A DNA stretch of 32,922 nt from an uncultured Desulfovibrio sp. (GTDB taxonomy: Bacteria; Desulfobacterota; Desulfovibrionia; Desulfovibrionales; Desulfovibrionaceae). The position numbers and the translations under genes were made by a program. The stretch lies in NCBI GenBank assembly GCA_905235595.1, contig CAJOMG010000017.1, positions 1-32,922 of the forward strand. The letters are read 5' to 3'. Shown here piece by piece: positions 8,032-15,571 of the stretch. How positions within the stretch are numbered: position 1 is the first letter of the stretch; each line of letters begins with the position of its first letter. The notes under the pieces were generated by a model. It was not told the DNA's origin, ran no database searches, and saw only the letters and a program-made list of their open reading frames with translations.

Positions 8032-8940
8032 ATGACACAGCCCTTTGCCCTTGGCTGGATTGGAACAGGCATCATGGGCCTTCCCATGGCGGGCCATTTG
8101 CTGGACGCGGGCTGGCCGCTCACCGTGTACACGCGAACAAAGGCGAAAGCTGCGCCCCTGATTGCGAAAGGAGCGCACTGGGCCGACTCGCCCCGTGCCG
8201 TGGCCGAATCCTCCGAGGTGGTCTTTTCCATGTTGGGCTATCCCGCTGACGTTGAGGAAGTGATGCTGGGCAGGGACGGCGCGCTGCACGGCCTTGCCGC
8301 CGACGGCGTGCTTTGCGATATGACAACGTCAGATCCCGCCTTGGCAGAGCGTCTCTTTGACATGGCCTCGCAAAAAGGCTGCCATGCCCTGGATGCACCC
8401 GTCACAGGGGGTGAAACAGGTGCGCGTACTGCCAAACTTGCCTTTTTCGTCGGCGGCAGCGAGGTAGCCTATCAGCGCCTGCAGCCCTGCTTCAAGGCGA
8501 TGGGAACCAATATGGCGTTTTTTGGCGGCCCGGGCTGCGGGCAGAAAGCCAAGCTCGCCAACCAGACGGCTGTGGCAGGAATCATGTTCAGCCTTTGCGA
8601 ATCCCTGCTCTTTGTGCAGGAAGCTGGTCTTGATGCCGATCATTGGCTGGAACTTGTGGCTGCTGCTGGCGCAGCGGGGGGGGCTCCCATGAACACCCGT
8701 GGCCGGCGCATTCTGAAAAAAGACTTCGCTCCTGGTTTTTACGTGAAGCACTTTGTGAAGGATTTGGGCCTCTGTCTTCAGGAATGCCGTCGCATGGGCC
8801 TTGTGCTGCCAGGCATCACTGTGGCCGAGCAGGTTTACCGCTCCATGCAGGTGCAAGGTTATGGTCAGCAAGGCACGCAATCGCTCATTTCCTGGCTGGC
8901 CGCCCTTTCTAGCACTGCTTGGCGCGGCGGCAAGTCCTGA
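8032..8940 (+). CDS. NAD(P)-dependent beta-hydroxyacid dehydrogenase (3-HIBADH/tartronate semialdehyde reductase type)
   Basis: 302 residues. The N-terminal Rossmann motif GWIGTGIMG (8-16) binds the nucleotide, DAPVTGG (121-127) forms the substrate pocket, and the catalytic lysine is K174 within GCGQKAKLANQ. The ANQ ending rather than the usual NN resembles tartronate-semialdehyde and 2-(hydroxymethyl)glutarate reductases more than valine-pathway 3-hydroxyisobutyrate dehydrogenase. The chemistry is reversible oxidation of a 3-hydroxy acid to the semialdehyde. The ATG at 8032 has an ideal AGGAGG 6 bp upstream; upstream in-frame starts give an arginine-rich tail with no family counterpart. It ends the catabolic island. 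Substrate specificity cannot be fixed from sequence alone. Confidence 0.88.
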   Translation: MTQPFALGWIGTGIMGLPMAGHLLDAGWPLTVYTRTKAKAAPLIAKGAHWADSPRAVAESSEVVFSMLGYPADVEEVMLGRDGALHGLAADGVLCDMTTSDPALAERLFDMASQKGCHALDAPVTGGETGARTAKLAFFVGGSEVAYQRLQPCFKAMGTNMAFFGGPGCGQKAKLANQTAVAGIMFSLCESLLFVQEAGLDADHWLELVAAAGAAGGAPMNTRGRRILKKDFAPGFYVKHFVKDLGLCLQECRRMGLVLPGITVAEQVYRSMQVQGYGQQGTQSLISWLAALSSTAWRGGKS

Positions 8941-9239
8941 AGAGAAGCGGTGTTTGCGCCAACCGGCGATTTGCGCGACTCCTTTTCCACAGCAGCCACA
9001 TTCTTTCGTAGAAAAGGGCCCCGGCCATGAGGCCGTAAGCGGTCACGCGCACCAAGCTGTGCCGCCGTTATCTGTTGCTCCCTCCGCCGTTGCCTCTGCA
9101 GCAGAAACGGCGGGCATCCCTCCCTCCGGGCGCAGGGCATATGGAACGTCAGCCCCATAGGAACACTTCACTCTTGCTGATGTTCTTGCGTACATGCGGA
9201 TAGCTAGCTATCATAAGAAACGCAAGCACGCCGTCTGCC
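8941..9239. other. Gap with no supported gene
   Basis: About 300 bp between the dehydrogenase and the IS4 remnant. The open frames here are short, rich in Arg, Pro and Ser, and lack ribosome-binding sites. A CGGCC-ATGA-GGCCG hairpin (9022-9035) lies 82 bp after the dehydrogenase stop without a T-run and could weakly end that transcript. No inverted repeat recognisable as an insertion-sequence end was found. Confidence 0.4.
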
Positions 9240-9632
9240 GGCAGGACTGCGGAATGCATGCGTACCGTCTTGTCTCCTAATCGTCTCTATCATTGGGGGC
9301 TGAGAAATATGGCTCGTTCCACTTTTGCTGATGCCAACAATTCTCGCCCTGTGGGTTTCTTTAGGGACACAGAATTACCTCGGCGCTCCATCGTTGTCTT
9401 TGATAAGAGCTATACCAATTACTCCTGGTTTCAAGAGCTTGGGAACAAAGAGATGACATTTATGACTCGGCAGAAACGAAATGCGAGGTACAAGCTTATT
9501 GAGCGTCGTCCCGTCAATCGCAATACCGGAGTCACTTCAGACCACATCATCGAGGTTATCGTCCGTGGGAAAAAACTGCGTTTACGTCGTATTGGCTACC
9601 GGGACCAAGAAACTGGAAAGCATTACGAATAG
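9240..9632 (+). pseudogene. IS4-family transposase remnant, internally deleted and truncated
   Basis: The frame contains two separated pieces of an IS4-type DDE transposase fused together. NRLYHWGLRNMARSTFADAN is the N-terminal segment that normally precedes the catalytic core. It runs within about ten residues into RSIVVFDKSYTNYSWF, which carries the second catalytic aspartate, then TSDHIIEV and RRIGYRDQETGKHY. The roughly 130-150 residues in between, including the first catalytic aspartate, are missing. The protein then ends before the catalytic glutamate and C-terminal domain. Similarity to the N-terminal piece can be followed back to about 9240, upstream of the ATG at 9258. It cannot be an active transposase and marks an old insertion followed by deletion. 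The expected full-length layout is from general knowledge of the family, not from an alignment. Confidence 0.8.
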
Positions 9633-9663
9633 ATTCTGTAACAACATATAGGGAAGACAATAA

Positions 9664-10143
9664 ATGAAAAAGAAACTTGTTGCCTATTTTTCTTGCAGTG
9701 GGAATACGGCCAACGCAGCAAAAATGCTCGCAGAAGCCCTCAACGCTGACATATACGAAATCCGCCCCCAGCTTTCCTACACTCCAGCAGATCTGGACTG
9801 GCAAGATAAACAGTCTCGCAGCTCGGTAGAAATGCAGAACAGGGCATCCCGTCCTCCCTTGGCTGATACAGATGCCCCCGTGGCCGCTCACGACATTATC
9901 TTTCTTGGATTTCCCATATGGTGGTATGTGGCTCCCACTATCATTAACACCTTCCTGGAAGCCTACGATTTCAATGACAAGACGATCATCCTGTTTGCCA
10001 CATCTGGCGGAAGCGGTTTTGGCAAGGCTTTAGACGGGCTGCGTTCCAGTGCACCGGGTGCATCTCTACACGAAGGGCGGGTGTTTACTGGTGGCTTTGA
10101 CAAGGCTGCGATAGTGCAATGGGCTACTGGTCTCAATATATAG
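9664..10143 (+). CDS. Flavodoxin family protein
   Basis: 159 residues, a single flavodoxin-like fold. The N-terminal YFSCSGNTANAA is the phosphate-binding loop for FMN; the central FLGFPIWWYVAPT and the later FATSGGSGFGKA match the two other FMN-contacting loops of the long-chain flavodoxin_4 group. The segment TPADLDWQDKQSRSSVEM is also characteristic of that group, often annotated as flavodoxin or NAD(P)H-dependent oxidoreductase. It would be a cytoplasmic FMN electron carrier or small reductase. It starts 31 bp after the IS4 remnant, behind AGGGAAG, and stands alone; the helicase gene converges on it. Its physiological partner is not indicated by the neighbours. Confidence 0.88.
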   Translation: MKKKLVAYFSCSGNTANAAKMLAEALNADIYEIRPQLSYTPADLDWQDKQSRSSVEMQNRASRPPLADTDAPVAAHDIIFLGFPIWWYVAPTIINTFLEAYDFNDKTIILFATSGGSGFGKALDGLRSSAPGASLHEGRVFTGGFDKAAIVQWATGLNI

Positions 10144-10242
10144 CTGCTTCAACATGTCGTCGTAGAAACCAGGCATCTGAAGATAATCATGTAGGATGGC
10201 GGTACTGCAAACCGCAGGGTGCTTGGCCTTGAGGCAAGAAGC

Positions 10243-12462
10243 CTACGTTATATTTGAAGGATTTTGTTCCAGCATCAGATAGTCACGCAAGATTACCTTG
10301 AGACCGAAACCGGGGAAATGCACTTGAACCTTATCAGGGGGTAGTTGCTTGACAATCTTGCCGCGTCCAAAAATTTTATGATGACAGTAGCACAGATCAT
10401 TCACAGCAGGCGCAACAGGGGTCTCAACGCATGCCTGCTCCTTAATATGCCCCAATGTAGCATCATCATCTGATAAGTGAAGCTGGCAATCAGCATCAGC
10501 TTTGCACATGGTACGGCCCAAGCCCAAACCCCCACCCCGTCGGCGTGAAAGAAGGCCACCATACCCTTCAACCCATTCCTCCACAAGTTCAGGGGCAAGT
10601 TCACGAATAAAGGGGCTGGGATTCACATGTTGGCTGCTGCGTTCAGCCCGGCTGTACAGAGAAGATGGCACATAGAGTTCGAGGACCTTACGGGCACGTG
10701 TGCAGGCAACGTACATGAGACGTCGTTCCTCCTCGAAGTCTTCAGGATGGGCCAAAGCATGGCGCGAGGGAAAGCGGTCTTCCACAAGATCAATAATGAG
10801 CACAGCATTCCACTCCAATCCCTTGGCTGAATGCACAGTGGAGAGGGTAATATACTCATCTTCACCCTGATTGTCGTCGTCTTCTGGCGTTTCCAGTGCG
10901 AGATCGGCCACAAAAAGATCCAGATCTGTATAGGCCGACGCCATTTGCACTATTTCCTCCAATCCCTGCTGACGACGCGGCCAATCATCAGGGTATAGAT
11001 CTTGCAGACGTGGTCTGTAGTGCTCCAGCACACTGGCCAGCGTTGAGGATGGATCACCCGCATTGGCCCGCAGACTATCCACAAAGTGCATATCTTCCTG
11101 AAATGCTGGATATTTTCCAAAAGCTTTTGCTATCAAAGATGCATCACCGCTTTTAGCAACAGCATACAATTTTTCCACAGTCTTGGGGCCAATGCCGACA
11201 TGTAATGCCGCCACACGGGTGAATGCAGGCAGATCGAGCGGATTGAGCAGGAGACGCGCATATGAGATGACGTCCTTGATATGGGCTGCCTCGGCATATC
11301 GCAAACCTCCATATTTGCGAAAGGGTATACCCGCCTGATTCAAGGCCATTTCCAGATGATACGAATGAAAACCAGCACGAAACAAAACGGCAATCTCATG
11401 CGGCAGATACGTATCTAGCAATTCTCTTATGCGCCGTGTCACCAGCTGGGCCTGGCTCATGTCGCTCAAGGGCGTCACCAGACGCACGGCACAACCTCCT
11501 TCTCTGCGTGTAAACAATTTCTTACGGAGCGATTCTGTCGCATGGGCCAGCAGGTTGTTCGCGACATCCAGTACAGGTTTTGTTGAACGGTAGTTCTCTT
11601 CCAAACGAATAACGGCTGCGCCAGGAAAGAGCTTTGTAAAATTCAACATATTATGAACATTAGCTCCACGGAATGCGTAGATAGACTGCGCCTCATCGCC
11701 AACGGCCATAACATTGCTGGAACAAACGGCCTCAGACCCTGCCAGCAGACGCACGATACGCGCCTGAACGAGGTTGGTATCTTGATATTCATCCACAAGG
11801 ATATATTGATAGCGCTGCCGCAGGGCTTCAGCAGCAGCAACATTGTGATGCAGCAAATCCTCCAGCTCAAAGAGAAGATCGTCGTAGTCGAGCAGACCCT
11901 TATCATGTCGGTAGGCAGTATAAGCCGTATCCAGCTGTGCAAGTGCGTCGGCGTGCGGCAACAGGTGAAATGCCTCCCGTTGCAGCACTTTGTCCAAGGG
12001 CAGTTCCTTATTACGCGCCTTGCTCAACAATCCCACGATACTCTGCGTCTTGGGGAAGGATCTGTCACCTTTACCCAGTTTCAGCGTGTCTTTGCAATAT
12101 TTGACCGCCGCCGTAACATCAGTGGCATCCATGACGGTAAAAGGCCTCGTCCCCAGCCAATCGGGCTTCCAGTGACGTAACACCCCGAATGCGAAGGAGT
12201 GGAATGTTCCCCCATGCACCCCAAACAGCCCTTGCTGCAATAGCAGGCCAGCACGATGCAACATCTCTCGCGCTGCCTTGCGGGTAAAGGTGAGCAACAG
12301 CATAGCCTCTGGAGCCTGCCCATGCTCAATCAACCAGGCCAAGCGATAAACAATAGTACGGGTTTTACCACTGCCCGCACCCGCAGCCACCAGCACAGGG
12401 CCATTACCAATGGTAACGGCTTTATACTGAGCCTCGTTTAGAGCTTGTACATAATCAATCAT
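10243..12462 (-). CDS. UvrD/PcrA-type ATP-dependent 3'-5' DNA helicase
   Basis: 739 residues, superfamily 1A. Motifs in order: Q motif LNEAQYKAV (9-17), Walker A AAGAGSGKT (26-34), motif Ia TFTRKAAREM, motif II VDEYQDTN (223-230), motif III GDEAQSIYAFRGA (255-267), motif IV LEENYRST (287-294), motif V TLSTVHSAKGLEW and motif VI YVACTRARK. The C-terminal part, around residues 690-735, reads IFGRGKIVKQL followed by VHFPGFGLKVILRDY. This resembles the Tudor-like domain by which PcrA/UvrD contacts RNA polymerase. The likely role is unwinding in excision or recombination repair, or removal of stalled polymerase. Which paralogue it is cannot be settled here. The deacetylase gene lies upstream on the same strand with an 84-bp gap. 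Confidence 0.93.
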   Translation of the reverse strand: MIDYVQALNEAQYKAVTIGNGPVLVAAGAGSGKTRTIVYRLAWLIEHGQAPEAMLLLTFTRKAAREMLHRAGLLLQQGLFGVHGGTFHSFAFGVLRHWKPDWLGTRPFTVMDATDVTAAVKYCKDTLKLGKGDRSFPKTQSIVGLLSKARNKELPLDKVLQREAFHLLPHADALAQLDTAYTAYRHDKGLLDYDDLLFELEDLLHHNVAAAEALRQRYQYILVDEYQDTNLVQARIVRLLAGSEAVCSSNVMAVGDEAQSIYAFRGANVHNMLNFTKLFPGAAVIRLEENYRSTKPVLDVANNLLAHATESLRKKLFTRREGGCAVRLVTPLSDMSQAQLVTRRIRELLDTYLPHEIAVLFRAGFHSYHLEMALNQAGIPFRKYGGLRYAEAAHIKDVISYARLLLNPLDLPAFTRVAALHVGIGPKTVEKLYAVAKSGDASLIAKAFGKYPAFQEDMHFVDSLRANAGDPSSTLASVLEHYRPRLQDLYPDDWPRRQQGLEEIVQMASAYTDLDLFVADLALETPEDDDNQGEDEYITLSTVHSAKGLEWNAVLIIDLVEDRFPSRHALAHPEDFEEERRLMYVACTRARKVLELYVPSSLYSRAERSSQHVNPSPFIRELAPELVEEWVEGYGGLLSRRRGGGLGLGRTMCKADADCQLHLSDDDATLGHIKEQACVETPVAPAVNDLCYCHHKIFGRGKIVKQLPPDKVQVHFPGFGLKVILRDYLMLEQNPSNIT

Positions 12463-12546
12463 TGGATCACGCTAACAAAGGCTTCCAGCACAGACCAGAG
12501 GTCATGACTGCCAACCAAAGAATACATACAGGATGGCTGCTCATGC

Positions 12547-13374
12547 CTAGTTGTGGACTGAAGGTGCATCAAAAGTAGCATGCATCATGTTTTGCTCATG
12601 GGAAATATGTCGTTGAGACGTCAGTGTATTTCCATAAGCAGCATGGGCTGGAAGACAATATGCACGCATATGACATGCATAAAGTTGCGGGACTGGTATT
12701 TCTTCCGGCTTTTTCATGTGCTGCATATACTCGGAGAGTGTCACAAACCTACGGCACCCACTTGCCCGTAATTGGCGAACGATGCGGGGGAAGTCATTTA
12801 CCGTCCGTTCATGAATGTCGTGAAAGAGAAAAACCCCGTGCCTGTGCTCTGCCCGCTGACATGGGGCTAGAGCTGCGTAGTTTTTGGGCAAGCGTTTCCA
12901 GTCCCGTGAGTCATGCGTCCAGAGGGCAATTTCCATGCCCTGTTCATTAGTGACCTCTTCGACATAAGGGGTAAAACTCCCGTAGGGCGGACGGAAAAAC
13001 TTTGGTTTGATACCAAGCTGTTCAAGGGCAGCATTAGTATGCGTAATTTCGCTTCTGACCCTTTCTTTTGATGCCCGACCCAAATTAGGGTGCGACCATC
13101 CATGGCTTGCTACCTCGTGCCCCTCATTACGTTGTCTTATAACCATTGCAGAAAAATTAAGGACATTTTCTCCCAAGACGAAAAAAGTCGCTTTAACGTC
13201 TTCAGCTGCCATCATATCCAAAAGATGTCCGGTAAACCGTGAAGGACCATCATCAAAGGTTAGAACACAAAGGCCGGGTTCATCCATCTCATGCAGAAAA
13301 TCGTTTGCTGAATAGGCATAGCAACATGAGGCGTATGCCAACCAAAACAGAGGAAGAAAAAAAAACTTCTTCAT
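12547..13374 (-). CDS. Secreted polysaccharide deacetylase (NodB domain)
   Basis: 275 residues from the ATG at 13374. Residues 1-20 are a signal peptide (MKKFFFLPLFWLAYASCCYA). The NodB domain (about 33-215) has all five motifs: TFDDGP (39-44), SHGWSH with metal ligands H91 and H95, RPPYG (128-132), the DSRDW segment (155-159) and LFHDIH (183-188). These enzymes remove N-acetyl groups from peptidoglycan, chitin-like or biofilm polymers in the envelope using a divalent metal. After the domain comes a 60-residue tail rich in His, Met and Gln that is unusual and of unknown use. An in-frame extension upstream to 13524 is rejected because it runs back through a terminator hairpin and gives a non-signal N-terminus. 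The ribosome-binding site is poor. Confidence 0.9.
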   Translation of the reverse strand: MKKFFFLPLFWLAYASCCYAYSANDFLHEMDEPGLCVLTFDDGPSRFTGHLLDMMAAEDVKATFFVLGENVLNFSAMVIRQRNEGHEVASHGWSHPNLGRASKERVRSEITHTNAALEQLGIKPKFFRPPYGSFTPYVEEVTNEQGMEIALWTHDSRDWKRLPKNYAALAPCQRAEHRHGVFLFHDIHERTVNDFPRIVRQLRASGCRRFVTLSEYMQHMKKPEEIPVPQLYACHMRAYCLPAHAAYGNTLTSQRHISHEQNMMHATFDAPSVHN

Positions 13375-13407
13375 TTCAGTGCAATAGGATGAGCTATAAA
13401 GTTTCTC

Positions 13408-13441
13408 AAAAAACAAACATGCCCGCCTAAAAGGCGAGCAT
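13408..13441 (-). terminator. Intrinsic terminator ahead of the deacetylase gene
   Basis: Read on the minus strand, ATGCTCGCCT pairs with AGGCGGGCAT over 10 bp (one G-U pair) around a TTT loop, followed by GTTTGTTTTTT. This is a textbook Rho-independent terminator. It ends whatever is transcribed from 13600-13440, only 34 bp before the deacetylase start, so it could alternatively work as an attenuator for that gene. Confidence 0.8.
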
Positions 13442-13596
13442 ACAGTACTGCTCGTCACAGTACCGCGTACCACATTGCTGTACACAACAGGAACCATGAC
13501 TGCAGCTGTGGGCTGCAAATACACATGGTTCCATTACTGTACTAGGTTTCGACGACTTGCACAAAAAGAAGTCAGCCTCATTCCATCTGGCAGTTG
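13408..13596 (-). ncRNA. Candidate structured small RNA of about 190 nt
   Basis: No convincing protein frame exists here, but the minus strand has a regular fold. GUACA pairs with UGUAC (13538-13542 with 13480-13484), then comes a symmetric 5x5 internal loop, then GGAACCAUG with CAUGGUUCC (13524-13532 with 13490-13498), and a GCAGC/GCUGC tip (13512-13516 with 13502-13506). Several GTAC and ACAGTAC repeats follow before a perfect intrinsic terminator. A possible promoter (TTGGTA, 17 bp, TATCAG) would start transcription near 13596. The length is in the range of 6S RNA, but I do not recognise a conserved 6S bubble or any other known family. The alternative is a structured 3' untranslated tail of cysC. 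The 5' end is a guess. Confidence 0.4.
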
Positions 13597-13602
13597 TGAT
13601 AG

Positions 13603-13631
13603 CTGATACCGCGTACAGATGCAACTACCAA
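13603..13631 (-). promoter_or_regulatory. Possible promoter of the candidate small RNA
   Basis: On the minus strand TTGGTA (13631-13626) and TATCAG (13608-13603) are separated by 17 bp, each matching the sigma70 consensus at four positions. It lies in non-coding DNA 130 bp beyond the cysC stop and points at the structured region. Confidence 0.3.
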
Positions 13632-13760
13632 TCTTCTCTTGCCCTAATAATCAATATTTCACTCAAAGCATATGGCCTTGCAACCACGTACCGCAGGCTT
13701 TGCAAAAATGAATCCGCAAACTGCTATGGTCCTGCATTGCCGGCTTCTCCCCCACACATA

Positions 13761-14357
13761 CTACAGTGCTATGGCCGCAGCACCAAGATACGGCATGTGT
13801 GCTGCGGGCAGCATGTACTTCATACCGTATCGCAGCGTCCGTCCCTTATTGAGGGCATCCAGCGTCAGATCCCGAAGCTGCTCATAGCAGACACCAAGTT
13901 CATATCTGTCTGTATCAATAATACAGTCTGCATGGCGCGGCTCATCAAAGGTGTCGGAAACGCCCGTCAGGTTGGCAACACGCCCATTCGCAGCTCTGGC
14001 ATAGAGGCCCTTGGTATCGCGTTGAGCAAGAGTATGCAGGGAACAGCGCACCCACACTTCACGATACTGCGGCAGCAGGGCACGGTTTTGGACACGCATG
14101 CTTTCATAGGGAGTAATGGCCGCAACCACACAAGCCTTACCCTGGCTGTGCAGGTCCAGTACATGGTCTCGCATGGCATTGATATTGTGAATACGATCGG
14201 CCGGTGTAAAACCGGTAATGCCAAACTGCCGACGGAAGCGATCGCCATCGACGAGTTCTGTCTCAATACCTTGCCCTTCAAGATACAGACGCAATAATGA
14301 CCCCAGAGTCGTCTTGCCGCTGCCAGATAGACCCAGTAACCAAATGATGGGATTCAT
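13761..14357 (-). CDS. cysC: Adenylylsulfate (APS) kinase-like protein
   Basis: 198 residues. GLSGSGKT near the N-terminus is the P-loop; VDGDRFRR corresponds to the DGDNVR motif, GFTPADRIHNI to the conserved substrate-binding stretch, and DTKGLYARA with NLTGVSDTFDEP to the lid of APS kinases. It would phosphorylate APS to PAPS, the sulfuryl donor. The start at MNPIIWLLG is chosen because GAGG lies 6 bp upstream; 15 further in-frame codons precede it without support. A C-terminal extension of about 30 residues (ending LGAAAIAL) goes beyond the normal family end. ATP sulfurylase, PAPS reductase and sulfotransferase genes are absent from the window, so its partner is unknown. In a dissimilatory sulfate reducer PAPS is not needed for respiration, which makes the role interesting. 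Confidence 0.87.
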   Translation of the reverse strand: MNPIIWLLGLSGSGKTTLGSLLRLYLEGQGIETELVDGDRFRRQFGITGFTPADRIHNINAMRDHVLDLHSQGKACVVAAITPYESMRVQNRALLPQYREVWVRCSLHTLAQRDTKGLYARAANGRVANLTGVSDTFDEPRHADCIIDTDRYELGVCYEQLRDLTLDALNKGRTLRYGMKYMLPAAHMPYLGAAAIAL

Positions 14358-14569
14358 GTAAACCTCGCTTGCGTTCATCCTAACTAACCGCGGGCAAAGC
14401 ACAATGTCTGCACCCTCAAACTGCGCTTCACATACTCACGGCATGCTACACTCAGAATGCAAGTTCGAGGCCATTTATTTTTTTACAATATTTTCAATAT
14501 GATATTAGCAGGCTCTACATTCTACACATTTTTTTGACGGTCTTGGAAACCTGTGGGAACCACCTAGCA

Positions 14570-15493
14570 CTATAGCCCGAGGTCACGCAACAGATTGTCC
14601 ACGGCCATATGGCCCATGGTAGCCGTTGCCCCGGCAGTGGACGAAGAACAGTGTGAACCCATAACAAGATTATCCAACCTATACCAGGCTGGATCAATCG
14701 GAGGTTCCTGCGCAAAGACATCCAGCCCGGCTCCATAGATACGTTCTTCCTCCAGGGCGGCCAACAGAGCTTTTTCGTCTATCAGACCTCCGCGTGCTGT
14801 ATTGACGAGAACAGCAGTGCGTTTCATAAGGGCCAGCCGCTGCGCATTGATAATGTGTCGGGTTTGATCTGTCAGTACAGTATGCAACGTAATAAAATCT
14901 GCTTCACGGCAAATACGATCCACATCAGCGCGTTCCACTCCTGCCTGTGCTGCCCAAGCATCATCCCAGACAATATCGTGCCCAAGAATCTTCATGCTGA
15001 AACCATGTGCACGCTTGGCCACCAACTTGCCAATGGCTCCCAGGCCAATGATGCCAAGAGTTTTTCCGTAAAGATCAATGCTGGTAATCTTGCTCCAGTC
15101 TTTCTGGCGGCAACGGCGGTCAATCAGGGCAGCCTTGCGCGCCACCATGAGCATGAGCGTCAGCGCATAATCGGCCACGGCATTGCTGTTGGCTCCCACA
15201 GTACGCGATACGGCAATGCCGCGGGCCTTGCAGGCTTCAAGGTCAATATTGTCCAGCCCCACACCATACTTGGCAACAGCCTTCAACAAGGGGGCTGCAG
15301 ACAGCACCGTGGCGTCCAGGGGATCCACCCCAAGAATCACGCCATGACAGTCGGCCAGTTTTTCACACATCTGCGCCTGAGAAAGAATACTTCCCGTATC
15401 ATTACGTAGTACATCAAGGCCGGCCTTGGTCAGACGCTCAAAAAGCTCTGGATTGGTTTTACCAAACGAACGGGGTGTAACAAGAATTTTCAC
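14570..15493 (-). CDS. D-isomer-specific 2-hydroxyacid dehydrogenase (phosphoglycerate dehydrogenase-like)
   Basis: 307 residues. The nucleotide-binding motif GLGAIG (150-155) and the catalytic triad R234 (NTARGGLID), E263 (FAQEPP) and H281 (GSHCSSST) are all present. The length covers only the catalytic and NAD-binding domains, with no C-terminal ACT domain, so it is not a serine-feedback-regulated SerA of the long type. Hydroxypyruvate/glyoxylate reductase or short phosphoglycerate dehydrogenase are equally possible. Start: the GTG at 15493 fits best, 6 bp after AAGGAG, giving MKILVTPRSFG; an overlapping ATG is in another frame. It stands 213 bp upstream of cysC on the same strand, with its own ribosome-binding site, and 78 bp after the kinase gene. 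Confidence 0.87.
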   Translation of the reverse strand: MKILVTPRSFGKTNPELFERLTKAGLDVLRNDTGSILSQAQMCEKLADCHGVILGVDPLDATVLSAAPLLKAVAKYGVGLDNIDLEACKARGIAVSRTVGANSNAVADYALTLMLMVARKAALIDRRCRQKDWSKITSIDLYGKTLGIIGLGAIGKLVAKRAHGFSMKILGHDIVWDDAWAAQAGVERADVDRICREADFITLHTVLTDQTRHIINAQRLALMKRTAVLVNTARGGLIDEKALLAALEEERIYGAGLDVFAQEPPIDPAWYRLDNLVMGSHCSSSTAGATATMGHMAVDNLLRDLGL

Positions 15494-15571
15494 ACATGGC
15501 TCCTTGTGCGGATTTAATGCAGAGCAAAGGGGAACAATAATTCAACCTGTAAAAGACACAGCAGCCGGGGC

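Noticed and set aside
8865-9158. A 97-codon minus-strand frame after the dehydrogenase
   Set aside because: It overlaps the dehydrogenase end, is Arg/Pro-rich and has no ribosome-binding site or family resemblance.
10144-10242. GAGGCAAGAAGCCTACG in the gap between flavodoxin and helicase, faintly like the right end of an IS200/IS605 (TnpB) element
   Set aside because: No TnpB or TnpA coding trace is nearby, and the resemblance rests on memory of a short, variable motif. It is too weak to annotate.
13375-13524. N-terminal extension of the deacetylase frame by 50 codons
   Set aside because: It would translate the terminator hairpin and bury the clear signal peptide that begins at 13374.
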